DNA of 56,322 nucleotides from Spirochaetaceae bacterium. Lineage in GTDB: Bacteria > Spirochaetota > Spirochaetia > Treponematales > Breznakiellaceae. Positions 34,145 to 42,634 of this stretch are shown piece by piece. Where the stretch lies: NCBI GenBank assembly GCA_031279015.1, contig JAITJI010000065.1:1-56322 (forward strand), given 5' to 3'. A program made the position numbers and the translations under genes. The notes beneath the pieces are model-generated. The model searched no databases. It had not been told where the DNA came from and saw only the letters and a program-made list of their open reading frames with translations. Numbering within the stretch: position 1 is the stretch's first letter; every line of letters begins with the position of its first letter.

Positions 34145-34273
34145 ACGGCGCCGAAACCATGGCCTGCTTGAACTCGTTACCGGCTTCCCCCGGGTTTTCA
34201 ACCCGGCAGGGGTCAAAGGCAAAGTTGTAGCGGAGGACGTTCCGGGTAATCTGCCATGACGTCCCCGGCCGAC

Positions 34274-34302
34274 TTGCACAGAAATTTAAAATATCCTACA
34301 AT
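34274..34302 (+). promoter_or_regulatory. Promoter of the transsulfuration-Rrf2 operon
   Basis: TTGCAC (34274-34279), 17-bp spacer, TACAAT (34297-34302). The -10 lies inside the 17-bp palindrome 34295-34311. Confidence 0.65.
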
Positions 34303-34311
34303 TTATATAGG
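34295..34311. promoter_or_regulatory. Candidate operator CCTA-N9-TAGG (copy 1)
   Basis: CCTACAATTTATATAGG: outer arms CCTA/TAGG with 9 bases between. It covers the -10 box of the transsulfuration operon, where a repressor would act. The same arrangement is found at cysK (53133-53149). Confidence 0.55.
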
Positions 34312-34333
34312 AAATTACCACCAAAGGGATCAG

Positions 34334-35476
34334 ATGGAACGGGAAACCCTGCTTATACACAACGGATATGAAACAGATCCTCAAACGGGCGCCCTGGGGG
34401 TACCCATTCTGCAGACTTCAACCTTTGATCAGGGGGATCTTTCGGAACACCGGGAATTTGACTATGCCCGGTCAGGGAATCCCACCCGCAAAGCCCTGGA
34501 GGATATCATCGCCGCCCTGGAGGGGGGCGCCGGGGGCTATGCCTTTGGCAGCGGAATCGCTGCGGTATCTTCGGTTTTGGGGATCCTTTCCGCAGGGGAT
34601 CACATCATCGCCGCAGAGGATGTGTACGGTGGTACCTGGCGCATCCTCAATACTTTCTATAAAAGATGGGGTCTTTCGGTAACCCCTGTGGACACCACGG
34701 ACCCGGACCGGATCCGGGAGGCGATCCGGCCCAATACCCGGGCCTTGTTTCTGGAGACTCCCTCTAACCCCCTCCTCAAGATTACGGACCTCCGGACCTG
34801 CCTGGGAATAGCCCGGGAGGCGGGGATCATCTCCATTGTGGATAACACCTTCATGACCCCCCTCCTCCAGCGGCCCCTGGAACTGGGGGCGGACATTGTA
34901 GTCCATTCGGCCACCAAGTTTCTGGGGGGTCACAGTGATGTTGTTTCCGGGCTGGCGGTAACCCGGGATGAGGCTCTGGGGAAGCGGATCTATGCGGTGC
35001 AAAACAGTTTTGGCGCGGTGCCGGGTCCCTGGGATGTGTGGCTGGTCATACGGGGCATAAAGACTCTTAAGGTACGGCTTAAGGCCCAGGAGGAATCCGC
35101 CGCCAAACTGGTCCGGCATCTGACAGGGCGCCCCCGGGTCAGCGCCGTGTTTTACCCCGGCCTTGCGGACCATCCCGGCCGGGATATCCATGAAGCCCAG
35201 GCATCCGGGGCGGGGGCGGTCTTCTCCTTCAAAACGGAAACCGCCGAACAGGCGCTTCGTTTCCTCGGCAGGGTCAAATATGCGGCGGCAGCGGTAAGCC
35301 TGGGAGGGGTGGAGACCATCGCCTCCTATCCGGTCAGAATGAGCCATGCCGCCATGCCGCCGGAAGAGCGGGCCCGGCTTGGCATTACCGACACCCTGAT
35401 ACGGATATCCGTGGGGCTTGAAGACCCCGGCGATCTTATCGCTGATTTTGACAATGCCCTGAATTTAAGGATATAA
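34334..35476 (+). CDS. Cystathionine gamma-synthase / lyase family PLP enzyme (first copy)
   Basis: 380 residues of the Cys/Met-metabolism PLP family. PLP lysine K195 in VHSATKFLGGHSD; SGNPTRKALE (47-56) and ETPSNPLLKITD are the usual phosphate and substrate-loop blocks. Members interconvert cysteine, cystathionine and homocysteine in the cytoplasm; synthase, beta-lyase and gamma-lyase cannot be told apart safely. ATG 34334 follows AAAGGGATC; a frame open to 34256 would run through the promoter. The second copy begins 9 bases later, and two Rrf2 genes follow in the same unit. Confidence 0.85.
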   Translation: MERETLLIHNGYETDPQTGALGVPILQTSTFDQGDLSEHREFDYARSGNPTRKALEDIIAALEGGAGGYAFGSGIAAVSSVLGILSAGDHIIAAEDVYGGTWRILNTFYKRWGLSVTPVDTTDPDRIREAIRPNTRALFLETPSNPLLKITDLRTCLGIAREAGIISIVDNTFMTPLLQRPLELGADIVVHSATKFLGGHSDVVSGLAVTRDEALGKRIYAVQNSFGAVPGPWDVWLVIRGIKTLKVRLKAQEESAAKLVRHLTGRPRVSAVFYPGLADHPGRDIHEAQASGAGAVFSFKTETAEQALRFLGRVKYAAAAVSLGGVETIASYPVRMSHAAMPPEERARLGITDTLIRISVGLEDPGDLIADFDNALNLRI

Positions 35477-35485
35477 TCGAAGATC

Positions 35486-36670
35486 ATGCGGAAGGATACC
35501 GACTGTACTAAAAAATATGCCGATACCACCATTTTTGTCCGGGGGATACACTTTTTTGAACCCATCACGGGAGCTATTAGCACTCCCATTTATCAGAGTT
35601 CCACCTTCCGGCATCCGGCTTTGGGTGAATCCACGGGATTTGACTATTCCCGGGGTCTTAATCCAACCCGGTCAGAGCTGGAACAGGTCATAGCCCGGAT
35701 CGAACACGGCAGATACGGCCTTGCCTTTGCCTCCGGCATGGGGGCAATTTCCGCGCTGATCAAGGTCTTTAACCCCGGGGATCACCTGGTGGTTTCCGAA
35801 GATCTCTACGGCGGCACCTACCGCCTCTTCAATGAATACTACAGCCATTATGGCTTTTCCTTTTCCTGGGTGGATACCAGCGACATCGCCCGGATAGAGG
35901 CGGCGATCCGGCCTGAGACCAGGGGCCTCTTCATCGAAACCCCTTCAAATCCCATGATGAAGGTAACGGATATCCGGCGTTGCGCCGGGATCATCCATCG
36001 TCAGGGAGGGCTGCTCGTGGTGGACAACACCCTGCTTTCGCCCTGCTTCCAGAATCCCCTGGATCTGGGGGCGGATCTGGTGGTCCACAGCGGTACCAAA
36101 TACCTGGCGGGTCATAACGATACCCTGGCGGGCTGTATCGTCCATTCCCGGGAGGATCTTGAACCCCTGCTGCGGAACAATCAGAAAAGCGAGGGGGCAT
36201 CCCTGAGTCCCTTTGACGCGTGGCTCGTGCTCCGGGGCATCAAAACCCTGGCCATCCGGATGGAAAGGCATGAACGGAACGCCCTTGGCATAGCCCGCTG
36301 GCTCCGGGAGCAGCCGGTGGTGGAACGGGTCTTTTTTACCGGTTTTGAGGACCATGCCCAATACGGCCTGACCCGTTCCCAGACCCGGGGATTTGGGGGC
36401 ATGATCTCCTTTTACCTTAAAAAGCCCGAATATGTACCGGTGATCCTCAAGAATCTGTCCCTCATCCTCTTTGCCGAAAGCCTCGGAGGGGTTGAATCCC
36501 TTATCACCTTCCCTCTGGTACAGACCCATGGGTCTATTCCGGAGGCGATGCGGCTTTCCACAGGGGTAAACGACCGGCTGCTCCGCCTTTCCGTGGGGAT
36601 TGAAGATGAACAGGATATAGTCAACGATCTGGCCTTGGCCTTTGATCGATGTAAAAAGGAGAATCTATGA
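35486..36670 (+). CDS. Cystathionine beta/gamma-lyase family PLP enzyme (second copy)
   Basis: 394 residues, a diverged relative of the gene before it. PLP lysine K205 in VHSGTKYLAGHNDT; LNPTRSELEQ, ETPSNPMMKVTD and VVDNTLLSP match the family. SGTKYLAGHND is common in lyases and methionine-gamma-lyase-like members, so one copy may build and the other break cystathionine; this is an inference. It overlaps the first Rrf2 gene by 4 bases (ATGA). Confidence 0.85.
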   Translation: MRKDTDCTKKYADTTIFVRGIHFFEPITGAISTPIYQSSTFRHPALGESTGFDYSRGLNPTRSELEQVIARIEHGRYGLAFASGMGAISALIKVFNPGDHLVVSEDLYGGTYRLFNEYYSHYGFSFSWVDTSDIARIEAAIRPETRGLFIETPSNPMMKVTDIRRCAGIIHRQGGLLVVDNTLLSPCFQNPLDLGADLVVHSGTKYLAGHNDTLAGCIVHSREDLEPLLRNNQKSEGASLSPFDAWLVLRGIKTLAIRMERHERNALGIARWLREQPVVERVFFTGFEDHAQYGLTRSQTRGFGGMISFYLKKPEYVPVILKNLSLILFAESLGGVESLITFPLVQTHGSIPEAMRLSTGVNDRLLRLSVGIEDEQDIVNDLALAFDRCKKENL

Positions 36671-37098
36671 GAATTTCGACTAAAGGGCGGTATTCCCTGG
36701 AAGCCCTGCTCTACATGGCCCTGCTTCCCCCGGGTGAATACTGCAGTACCCGTGCCATCTCGGAGTATACGGGCATCTCCGATGGCTACCTTGAGCAGCT
36801 CTTTATCCCCCTGCGGAGGGCGGGGATCGTCCAGGGCATCCGGGGTCCCCTGGGGGGCTATCTGCCTGGCCGCCCCCTGGAAAACATCCGGGTGGGGGAT
36901 ATCCTGCGAACCGTGGAGGGTCCCCTGGAACCGGTGGCCTGCGTTAACTCGGAAAAATGCCCTATTGAGGCAACCTGCATCTCCAAGCATACCTGGAGCG
37001 AACTGTACCGGGAGATCAGCAAATGCGTGGATTCCATCACCCTTCTGGACCTGGTGGAAGCCTATAAGGCTATGGACAAACTGGAGTATGCTATATGA
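36667..37098 (+). CDS. Rrf2-family regulator with IscR-like [2Fe-2S] cysteines
   Basis: 143 residues. The N-terminal winged helix (RISTKGRYSLEALLYMALL, ISDGYLEQLFIPLRRAGIV, GPLGGYLPGRP) is typical of Rrf2. Cysteines lie at 92, 98 and 104 (CVNSEKCPIEATC), the spacing and even numbering of the IscR cluster ligands. It should therefore sense Fe-S status, oxygen, NO or sulfur supply. Start ATG overlaps the PLP gene stop; the next Rrf2 gene overlaps its stop in the same way. Target operators are proposed at CCTA-N9-TAGG sites. Confidence 0.9.
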   Translation: MRISTKGRYSLEALLYMALLPPGEYCSTRAISEYTGISDGYLEQLFIPLRRAGIVQGIRGPLGGYLPGRPLENIRVGDILRTVEGPLEPVACVNSEKCPIEATCISKHTWSELYREISKCVDSITLLDLVEAYKAMDKLEYAI

Positions 37099-37529
37099 AA
37101 ATTTCAACCCGGGGCAGATACGGTATGCGGTTACTGATCGATCTTGCTGAACATACCGGGGGATCCCACATTGCCCTGGCCAATGTGGCGGAACGACAGC
37201 ATATCTCCGTCCGCTACCTGGAGCAGGTAGTGATCATCCTCCGCCGGGCAGGTTTTATCCGGTCCATTAAAGGCGCTTCCGGAGGTTACACCCTGGCGCG
37301 GCATCCCCAGGATATTATCATTGGTGATGTACTCCGGGTACTGGAGGGGGACATGCTGGTGGTGGACCCTCCCCTGCCCAATGTTCCGGAATCCGGCCTG
37401 CAACGCTGCATCAGGCTTACTGTTTTTGACCGCCTTAACGAGCGGATCGCCAATGTAATCGACCGCCAGACCCTGGCATCACTGATAGGTACCGTAGACC
37501 CCGACGAGTCCTATATGTACTTCATCTAG
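37095..37529 (+). CDS. Rrf2-family regulator without cluster cysteines
   Basis: 144 residues, clearly homologous to the gene before it (KISTRGRYGMRLLIDLAEH, VRYLEQVVIILRRAGFIRS, GASGGYTLARH). The cluster-binding segment has a single cysteine (C105), so it cannot hold an IscR-type cluster. It resembles CymR-type Rrf2 regulators, which sense cysteine supply via a partner such as CysK; a cysK lies at 52187-53107. Translationally coupled to the first copy. A terminator follows. Confidence 0.9.
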   Translation: MKISTRGRYGMRLLIDLAEHTGGSHIALANVAERQHISVRYLEQVVIILRRAGFIRSIKGASGGYTLARHPQDIIIGDVLRVLEGDMLVVDPPLPNVPESGLQRCIRLTVFDRLNERIANVIDRQTLASLIGTVDPDESYMYFI

Positions 37530-37531
37530 GG

Positions 37532-37563
37532 GGTCCCTTTTCCGGGGGAACCGCTCTTTTTTT
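37532..37563 (+). terminator. Terminator of the transsulfuration-Rrf2 operon
   Basis: GGTCCC pairs with GGGAACC (one bulge) around 37532-37552, followed after GCTC by seven T at 37557-37563. A modest stem with a strong T-run. Confidence 0.5.
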
Positions 37564-37603
37564 GCATGAGTTTTCTAAAAGTCCTCCTGTTCTAAAAAAA
37601 ACC

Positions 37604-37632
37604 TTGTTTTTATCGTCCAGGGAACTTATACT
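37604..37632 (+). promoter_or_regulatory. Promoter of the NADH oxidase-type gene
   Basis: TTGTTT (37604-37609), 17-bp spacer, TATACT (37627-37632). A second TATAAT at 37654-37659 has no clear -35. The leader is about 108 bases, with no CCTA-N9-TAGG site. Confidence 0.5.
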
Positions 37633-37745
37633 GTTAATAGAAAGTAACATTTTTATAATAGAGGTTGCTCTAAAATCGTGCGTGTTTGGCGCACAGTTAA
37701 TTAGTTTTGGAACAGGCTCAACACTCAGTTAATAAGAGGTATATC

Positions 37746-39080
37746 ATGAGTAAAATTGTTTTGATTGGAGCGAATCATGCGGGAACTGCGGCGGCAAATA
37801 CCATTCTGGATAACTACCCGGGGAATCATCTGACGATCTTTGACAGCAACGATAACATCAGCTATCTGGGCTGCGGTACAGCCCTCTACATTGGCCGGCA
37901 GATCGACGATCCCCGGAGTCTTTTCTACTCTTCCCGGGATATTCTGGCCGCTAAAAAAGCGGATGTACACATGGAAACCGAAGTAAAACGTATCGATTTT
38001 GAGGGAAAACGGGTCATTGCCCGGGAAAAGGGAGGCAGGGAACTCACCGAAGCCTATGACAAACTCATCATCGCCACCGGTTCCCTCCCCATCACCCCCC
38101 GGATCAAGGGCCTTGAACTGCCCAACGTAGAGTACGTTAAGCTCTACCAGGACGGACAGAAGATCCACAGGCTTCTGGATGATCCGGAGATAAAAAACGT
38201 GGCGGTGGTTGGCGCCGGTTATATCGGCGTAGAGATTGCCGAGGCGGTACAGCGCCGGGGGAAAAAGGCCCTCCTCTTTGAGGCGGAGGAAACCTGCCTT
38301 TCAAGTTACTATGACGACTGGTTCACCGGGGATATGGATAAGGTCCTGAGTGACCACGGGGTGGCCCTCCACTTCAGGGAACTCGTTCAGGAGATCCGGG
38401 GAGATGCCAAGGTAAAGGCCATCGTAACCGATAAGGGCGAATACCCGGTGGAGCTGGTGATCATGGCCATTGGCTTTAGGCCCAATTCCACCCTGGCCGG
38501 AAAAGACCTGGAAACCTTTGCCAACGGCGCCTATAAGGTTAACCGGAAGCAGGAGGCCAGCAAAGCCGACGTGTACGCCATTGGAGACTGCGCCACGGTG
38601 TACAGCAACGCCCTTCAATCCGATGCCTACATCGCCCTGGCCACCAACGCCGTGCGGAGCGGAATCGTGGCGGGACACAACGCCTGCGGCGCCTCTCTGG
38701 AATCCGCAGGGGTTCAGGGCTCCAACGGTATCTGTATCTTTGACTACAAGATGGTCTCCACCGGCCTCAACCTCAGGGCGGCAAAGAAGGCAGGCTTCGA
38801 TCCCCTCTACACCCAATTTGAGGACACCCAGAAACCCGCATTCATTAAGGACAACAACCACCGGGTAAAGATACGGATCGTTTACGATAAACCAAGCCGC
38901 CGGGTATTAGGGGCCCAGATGGCCTCTTTCCAGGACATATCCATGGGAATTCACCTCTTCTCCCTGGCAATCGAGGAGAAAATCACCATTGACAAGTTGA
39001 AGTTGCTGGACATCTTCTTCCTGCCCCACTTCAATCAGCCCTACAACTACATCACCATGGCGGCCCTGTCCGCACCCTAA
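37746..39080 (+). CDS. nox: NADH oxidase / CoA-disulfide reductase-type flavoprotein
   Basis: 444 residues, pyridine nucleotide-disulfide oxidoreductase family. FAD-binding KIVLIGANHAGTAAA at the N-terminus, redox cysteine C43 (SYLGCGTALYIG), NADH-binding VAVVGAGYIGVEIAEA, and the second FAD motif VYAIGDCATV. Enzymes with the lone Cys reduce oxygen to water, or CoA disulfide. In an anaerobe either use removes oxygen or oxidant. ATG 37746 follows AAGAGG; a TTG at 37707 lacks support. Next to bacteriohemerythrin and the Rrf2 pair. Confidence 0.85.
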   Translation: MSKIVLIGANHAGTAAANTILDNYPGNHLTIFDSNDNISYLGCGTALYIGRQIDDPRSLFYSSRDILAAKKADVHMETEVKRIDFEGKRVIAREKGGRELTEAYDKLIIATGSLPITPRIKGLELPNVEYVKLYQDGQKIHRLLDDPEIKNVAVVGAGYIGVEIAEAVQRRGKKALLFEAEETCLSSYYDDWFTGDMDKVLSDHGVALHFRELVQEIRGDAKVKAIVTDKGEYPVELVIMAIGFRPNSTLAGKDLETFANGAYKVNRKQEASKADVYAIGDCATVYSNALQSDAYIALATNAVRSGIVAGHNACGASLESAGVQGSNGICIFDYKMVSTGLNLRAAKKAGFDPLYTQFEDTQKPAFIKDNNHRVKIRIVYDKPSRRVLGAQMASFQDISMGIHLFSLAIEEKITIDKLKLLDIFFLPHFNQPYNYITMAALSAP

Positions 39081-39090
39081 GGCTATTGAG

Positions 39091-39116
39091 GACCCGTGCA
39101 AAACCCTGCACGGGTC
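39091..39116. terminator. Bidirectional hairpin between nox and hemerythrin genes
   Basis: GACCCGTGCA (39091-39100) pairs perfectly with TGCACGGGTC (39107-39116), a 10-bp stem between convergent genes. It touches the hemerythrin stop codon. No T-run on either side. Confidence 0.55.
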
Positions 39117-39568
39117 TACACCACTAACATCGATTCGTCCAGGGCGCCTTTACTCTTGAGCTCATTAAAAAAGACACCGTATTTTTTATCAGATAGGGCG
39201 ATGTGGGTTAACACCCAGTCTTGCAGATACCGGGCAAAATCAAGGGGGACAAAATTTTTTGCACCTTCAAAATCCTTTACCTCTTTAAGAACCTTGGCAA
39301 CAAAATTTTCATGTTCCTTTTTATGAACCAGGAAATCGGGATACTTGAGTCGCTCCATGATGATCTCTTCAGTAGAAAAATGGGTCTTTACATACTTGAC
39401 GGCTCCCTGGATGGTCTTCATAAAGTACATCTCCGCGGTGGTACCGCCTTTCTGGCAGCCGGCAAAGAGATCATTGGTCATTTTGATGAGCTCCCGGTGC
39501 TGATTATCGATCAGCTCAACCCCTACAGAATAGCTATCATCCCACTCAACAACCGATTCTGTCTGCAT
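39116..39568 (-). CDS. Bacteriohemerythrin
   Basis: 150 residues. All di-iron ligands are present: H24, H63, E67 (HFSTEE), H82, H86 (HKKEHENF), H122 and D127 (THIALSD). These proteins bind O2 reversibly in the cytoplasm and serve as oxygen scavengers or sensors. It is a single-domain protein with no attached signalling domain. ATG follows GAGAAGGGA. Opposite nox, with a shared hairpin between them. Confidence 0.95.
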   Translation of the reverse strand: MQTESVVEWDDSYSVGVELIDNQHRELIKMTNDLFAGCQKGGTTAEMYFMKTIQGAVKYVKTHFSTEEIIMERLKYPDFLVHKKEHENFVAKVLKEVKDFEGAKNFVPLDFARYLQDWVLTHIALSDKKYGVFFNELKSKGALDESMLVV

Positions 39569-39597
39569 TCCCTTCTCTCCCCGCTTTTTGTAACGCT

Positions 39598-39626
39598 ATG
39601 ATAACAGATCTCTATAAGAAAAGCAA
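39598..39626 (-). promoter_or_regulatory. Hemerythrin promoter
   Basis: Reverse-strand TTGCTT (39621-39626), 17-bp spacer, TATCAT (39598-39603). The leader is about 23 bases with a GGGGAGAGAAGGGA ribosome site. Confidence 0.6.
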
Positions 39627-39827
39627 GCGTTCGGCCAGGTTTTGTTTTGAGGCATCACGGCGTCCGAATTGCGCCTGCCAACAACCAATAGAAATATCCC
39701 CCGGTTCATGCGGCATCGGTGTTTGATTGGAAGGCGTGGTCCATACCCCGTCTAACCTTCGGTTTGCGCTTGCTCCTGGGTTCTTCATTGGCCCCGGATT
39801 TGGGGTTGGGAACATCCCTTCCGGGCC

Positions 39828-42155
39828 CTATGCCAGCAGGACTATCCGCCGGATGTCCGGACAGGGGGTAATAACAAGGCCCTGTTCCCCATCCTGTCCG
39901 GAGGCCCCCTCCAGGGACCGGTACTGGTGGATGCCCCGGAGACAGATAGACCAGGACCGGTTTTGAACCCCGGTTTCATTGACGGTAAAGGTATAGATCT
40001 CATCCCGCCGGACGGCTTCGATTTCCAGCCTGGTTTCTCCCCCGGTATTGCAAACCCTGGCGCCGGCGGTTTTGTCCGGTTCCAGTTCAAATACATGGAA
40101 GCACAGACCGTCGGCATACTCGTAATCGGGCCGTCCGGTGTTGTTCCCCAGAGGGATAACGGAATTGGGTTTTACCATCAGCGGGAGACTCCGGTAGCCG
40201 TGCTGTTCTTTACGCCAGACCCCTCCCGGCACAACATCCCCGCTTATGAGGTTCGTCCATCTGCCCGGGGGGAGATAATAGGAGACCCTTCCGTCATCAC
40301 TGAAGATGGGGGCTACCAAAAGACAATCCCCCAGCATATATTGACGGTCCAGCCATGTACAGGCGGGATCATCGGTATACTCCAGGACCATGGCCCGCAT
40401 CATGGGTATGCCCTCTTCGGTAGATAAAACCGCACAGCTAAAGAGGTAGGGCATGAGGGTGTTTTTAAGCTCCGCAAAAAAACGCAGAACTTCACAGGCT
40501 TCTTCGTCAAAGTACCAGGGCATACGGTAGGAATGGTTGCCATGAAGCCGGCTGTGGGTGGACAACAAGCCAAAGGCAACCCAGCGCTTAAAAAGATCCG
40601 GGGTAGCGGTATTTTCAAAGCCGCTGATATCATGACTCCAGAAGCTAAAACCGGACAGGGCAAAGGAGAGGCCTCCCCGCAGGGTTTCTTCCATGGATTC
40701 GTAGTTTGCCGAACAGTCCCCGCCCCAGTGGATCGGGAAGCGCTGTCCTCCAACAGTGGCGGACCGGGCAAAAACCAGGGCGTTTCCTCTGCCTTTTTCC
40801 TTTTCCAAAAGCTCAAACACAGCTTTGTTGTACAGGTACGTATAGTAATTATGCATTCCCTGAGGATCGGCGCCGTTGTGGTAGACCACATCGGTGGGGA
40901 TCCGTTCGCCAAAATCGGTTTTAAAGGTATCCACCCCCGTGTCCAGGAGTTTTTTAAGCTTCCCCGTATACCATGCGGATGCAGCGGGATTGGTAAAATC
41001 TACCAGACCCATACCGGACTGCCACCGATCCCACTGCCAGACATCGCCGTTTGCCTTCTTGACGAGGTATCCCTTCTCCATACCCTCGTCAAAGAGTCTT
41101 GATTTCTGGGCGATATAGGGATTGATCCACACACAGATATTCACGCCCCGTTCCTTGAGCCGCCGCAGCATGGCCGCCGGTTCGGGGAACTGCGCCTTAT
41201 CCCATTCAAAATCAACCAATTGGCATTCCTTCATCCAGAGGGCATCGAAATGAAACACCCTCAGGGGGATACTGCGCCGGGCCATGCCGTCGATAAACTG
41301 AGTCACCGTTTTTTCATCATAATCCGTGGTAAATGAGGTGGATAGCCAAAGCCCAAAAGACCATGCCGGCGGCAAGGCAGGCCGTCCGGTCAAGGCGGTA
41401 TAGTTTCTGAGCACATCCTTGAGGGTATCCCCGGCAATGAGGTAGTAATCGGCAATCTCTCCGGGTACGGAAAATTGAACTGCGGTAACCACCTCCGACG
41501 CAACCTCAAAGGAGATCCTGCCGGGATTGTTCACCAATACACCGTATCCCCGGCTGGTGATATAAAAGGGTATGTTTTTGTACGCCTGCTCACTGCAAGT
41601 ACCGCCGTCTTCATTCCAGATATCCACCGTCTGGCCGTTTTTTACAAAGGAGGTAAACCGTTCCCCCAGGCCGTAGACCGTTTCCCCTACAGATAAACTG
41701 AGGTATTGGACCATAAAGGCGGCCTCCGCCATACCGGTAAAATACCCGGAATTTCTGCCGGAAATTTCGGTAAGCTTCTTTCCCTTACGGGTAAAAACCG
41801 TCTTCCACGATTCCCCGCAGGCCCTAACCGACAGGGCTCCGGCGGTGAGGATGTAGTCATCTCCTTCCGTTTGGACAGCCACCTGGTTTTTGCCGTCGGG
41901 CAATACCGTAAATTCCGGCCCCCGCCGTACTCCCCCCTTGTGGTGATACATCCTGACGTGTATGACATCCGGCAAGGGTGAAGAAAAAACCGTGGTGAGA
42001 AGCGGAAGATCAACCCCGTCTCCCCGGCTAACAGTCTGCCTGCTTGCGGTATATACGGCAAGGGAATCTTCCGCAACACCCACATCAAGCACGGCAGCCA
42101 AATTAAGCTGATGCATCCCTTTTTTGATTTGCCAGTAACCATCCCTGAATTTCAT
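39828..42155 (-). CDS. yicI: GH31 alpha-xylosidase (YicI type)
   Basis: 775 residues. Nucleophile D414 in KTDFGERIPTDV and acid/base D480 in HWGGDCSANYESM match E. coli YicI D416 and D482 almost in number, and KTDFGER is a mark of alpha-xylosidases. The N-terminal beta-sandwich (DGYWQIKKG onward) and C-terminal sheet domains are complete. YicI removes alpha-xylose from xyloglucan oligomers (isoprimeverose) in the cytoplasm. It has no signal peptide. ATG follows AAAGGAAC. Upstream are remnants of a probable sugar transporter. Confidence 0.9.
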   Translation of the reverse strand: MKFRDGYWQIKKGMHQLNLAAVLDVGVAEDSLAVYTASRQTVSRGDGVDLPLLTTVFSSPLPDVIHVRMYHHKGGVRRGPEFTVLPDGKNQVAVQTEGDDYILTAGALSVRACGESWKTVFTRKGKKLTEISGRNSGYFTGMAEAAFMVQYLSLSVGETVYGLGERFTSFVKNGQTVDIWNEDGGTCSEQAYKNIPFYITSRGYGVLVNNPGRISFEVASEVVTAVQFSVPGEIADYYLIAGDTLKDVLRNYTALTGRPALPPAWSFGLWLSTSFTTDYDEKTVTQFIDGMARRSIPLRVFHFDALWMKECQLVDFEWDKAQFPEPAAMLRRLKERGVNICVWINPYIAQKSRLFDEGMEKGYLVKKANGDVWQWDRWQSGMGLVDFTNPAASAWYTGKLKKLLDTGVDTFKTDFGERIPTDVVYHNGADPQGMHNYYTYLYNKAVFELLEKEKGRGNALVFARSATVGGQRFPIHWGGDCSANYESMEETLRGGLSFALSGFSFWSHDISGFENTATPDLFKRWVAFGLLSTHSRLHGNHSYRMPWYFDEEACEVLRFFAELKNTLMPYLFSCAVLSTEEGIPMMRAMVLEYTDDPACTWLDRQYMLGDCLLVAPIFSDDGRVSYYLPPGRWTNLISGDVVPGGVWRKEQHGYRSLPLMVKPNSVIPLGNNTGRPDYEYADGLCFHVFELEPDKTAGARVCNTGGETRLEIEAVRRDEIYTFTVNETGVQNRSWSICLRGIHQYRSLEGASGQDGEQGLVITPCPDIRRIVLLA

Positions 42156-42296
42156 GGTATGTTCCTTTACAAAAAACTAGTTCCGTCCCTGGTAAAGACG
42201 GGTATCTGATCCAGCGGCGCTGCCACCATGCTTCCTTATAGTATACCCTTCGTCCGTAAAAGACCAGATCTCATTGTCCGCACCGGAACCACCGGA

Positions 42297-42577
42297 TCAA
42301 AAGTTCATGGAAATGGGGATCCGTAATTTCGCCGCCAAAATTCCCGGAAGAGATGTCCCCGGTATCTTATACCGGCCCATACCGTAGGCCGTTGGTATTC
42401 CCAGTAAAAGGGAGATGTTCATAGACAGGAAAGCTATAGTTTTGAAGAATCGACCCGTACCGGGAGTTTTCCGGCTATAAACGCGTTCATCGCATCGCCC
42501 TGTCCCCAGTTGACCACTTCCTTCTGTCCCCATGCCTTGAGCTCAATAGAAACGTTTACCGGTGCGGAGAAGCCCCG
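42297..42577 (-). pseudogene. Remnants of a probable carbohydrate ABC transporter (permease and an upstream piece)
   Basis: On the reverse strand, 42577 to 42440 reads AWGQKEVVNWGQGDAMNA and then FIAGKLP before stopping. In a shifted frame from about 42460 it reads FFKTIAFLSMNISLLLGIPT-AYGMGRYKIPG and ends at 42297. The second piece is a good match to the first conserved membrane segment of MalG-type permeases. Both lack starts, ribosome sites and the rest of the protein. The first piece is not identified. The position upstream of the xylosidase suggests a lost uptake operon. Confidence 0.45.
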
Positions 42578-42600
42578 GATTTTCAGATCCGCCGGATCTC

Positions 42601-42628
42601 TTGCATAAAATCTTCTATATGGTATAGT
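42601..42628 (+). promoter_or_regulatory. Promoter of the RsbRD-like gene, leaderless layout
   Basis: TTGCAT (42601-42606), 16-bp spacer, TATAGT (42623-42628). The ATG is at 42635, six bases after the -10. The start of transcription should coincide with it. Confidence 0.6.
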
Positions 42629-42634
42629 TATATC

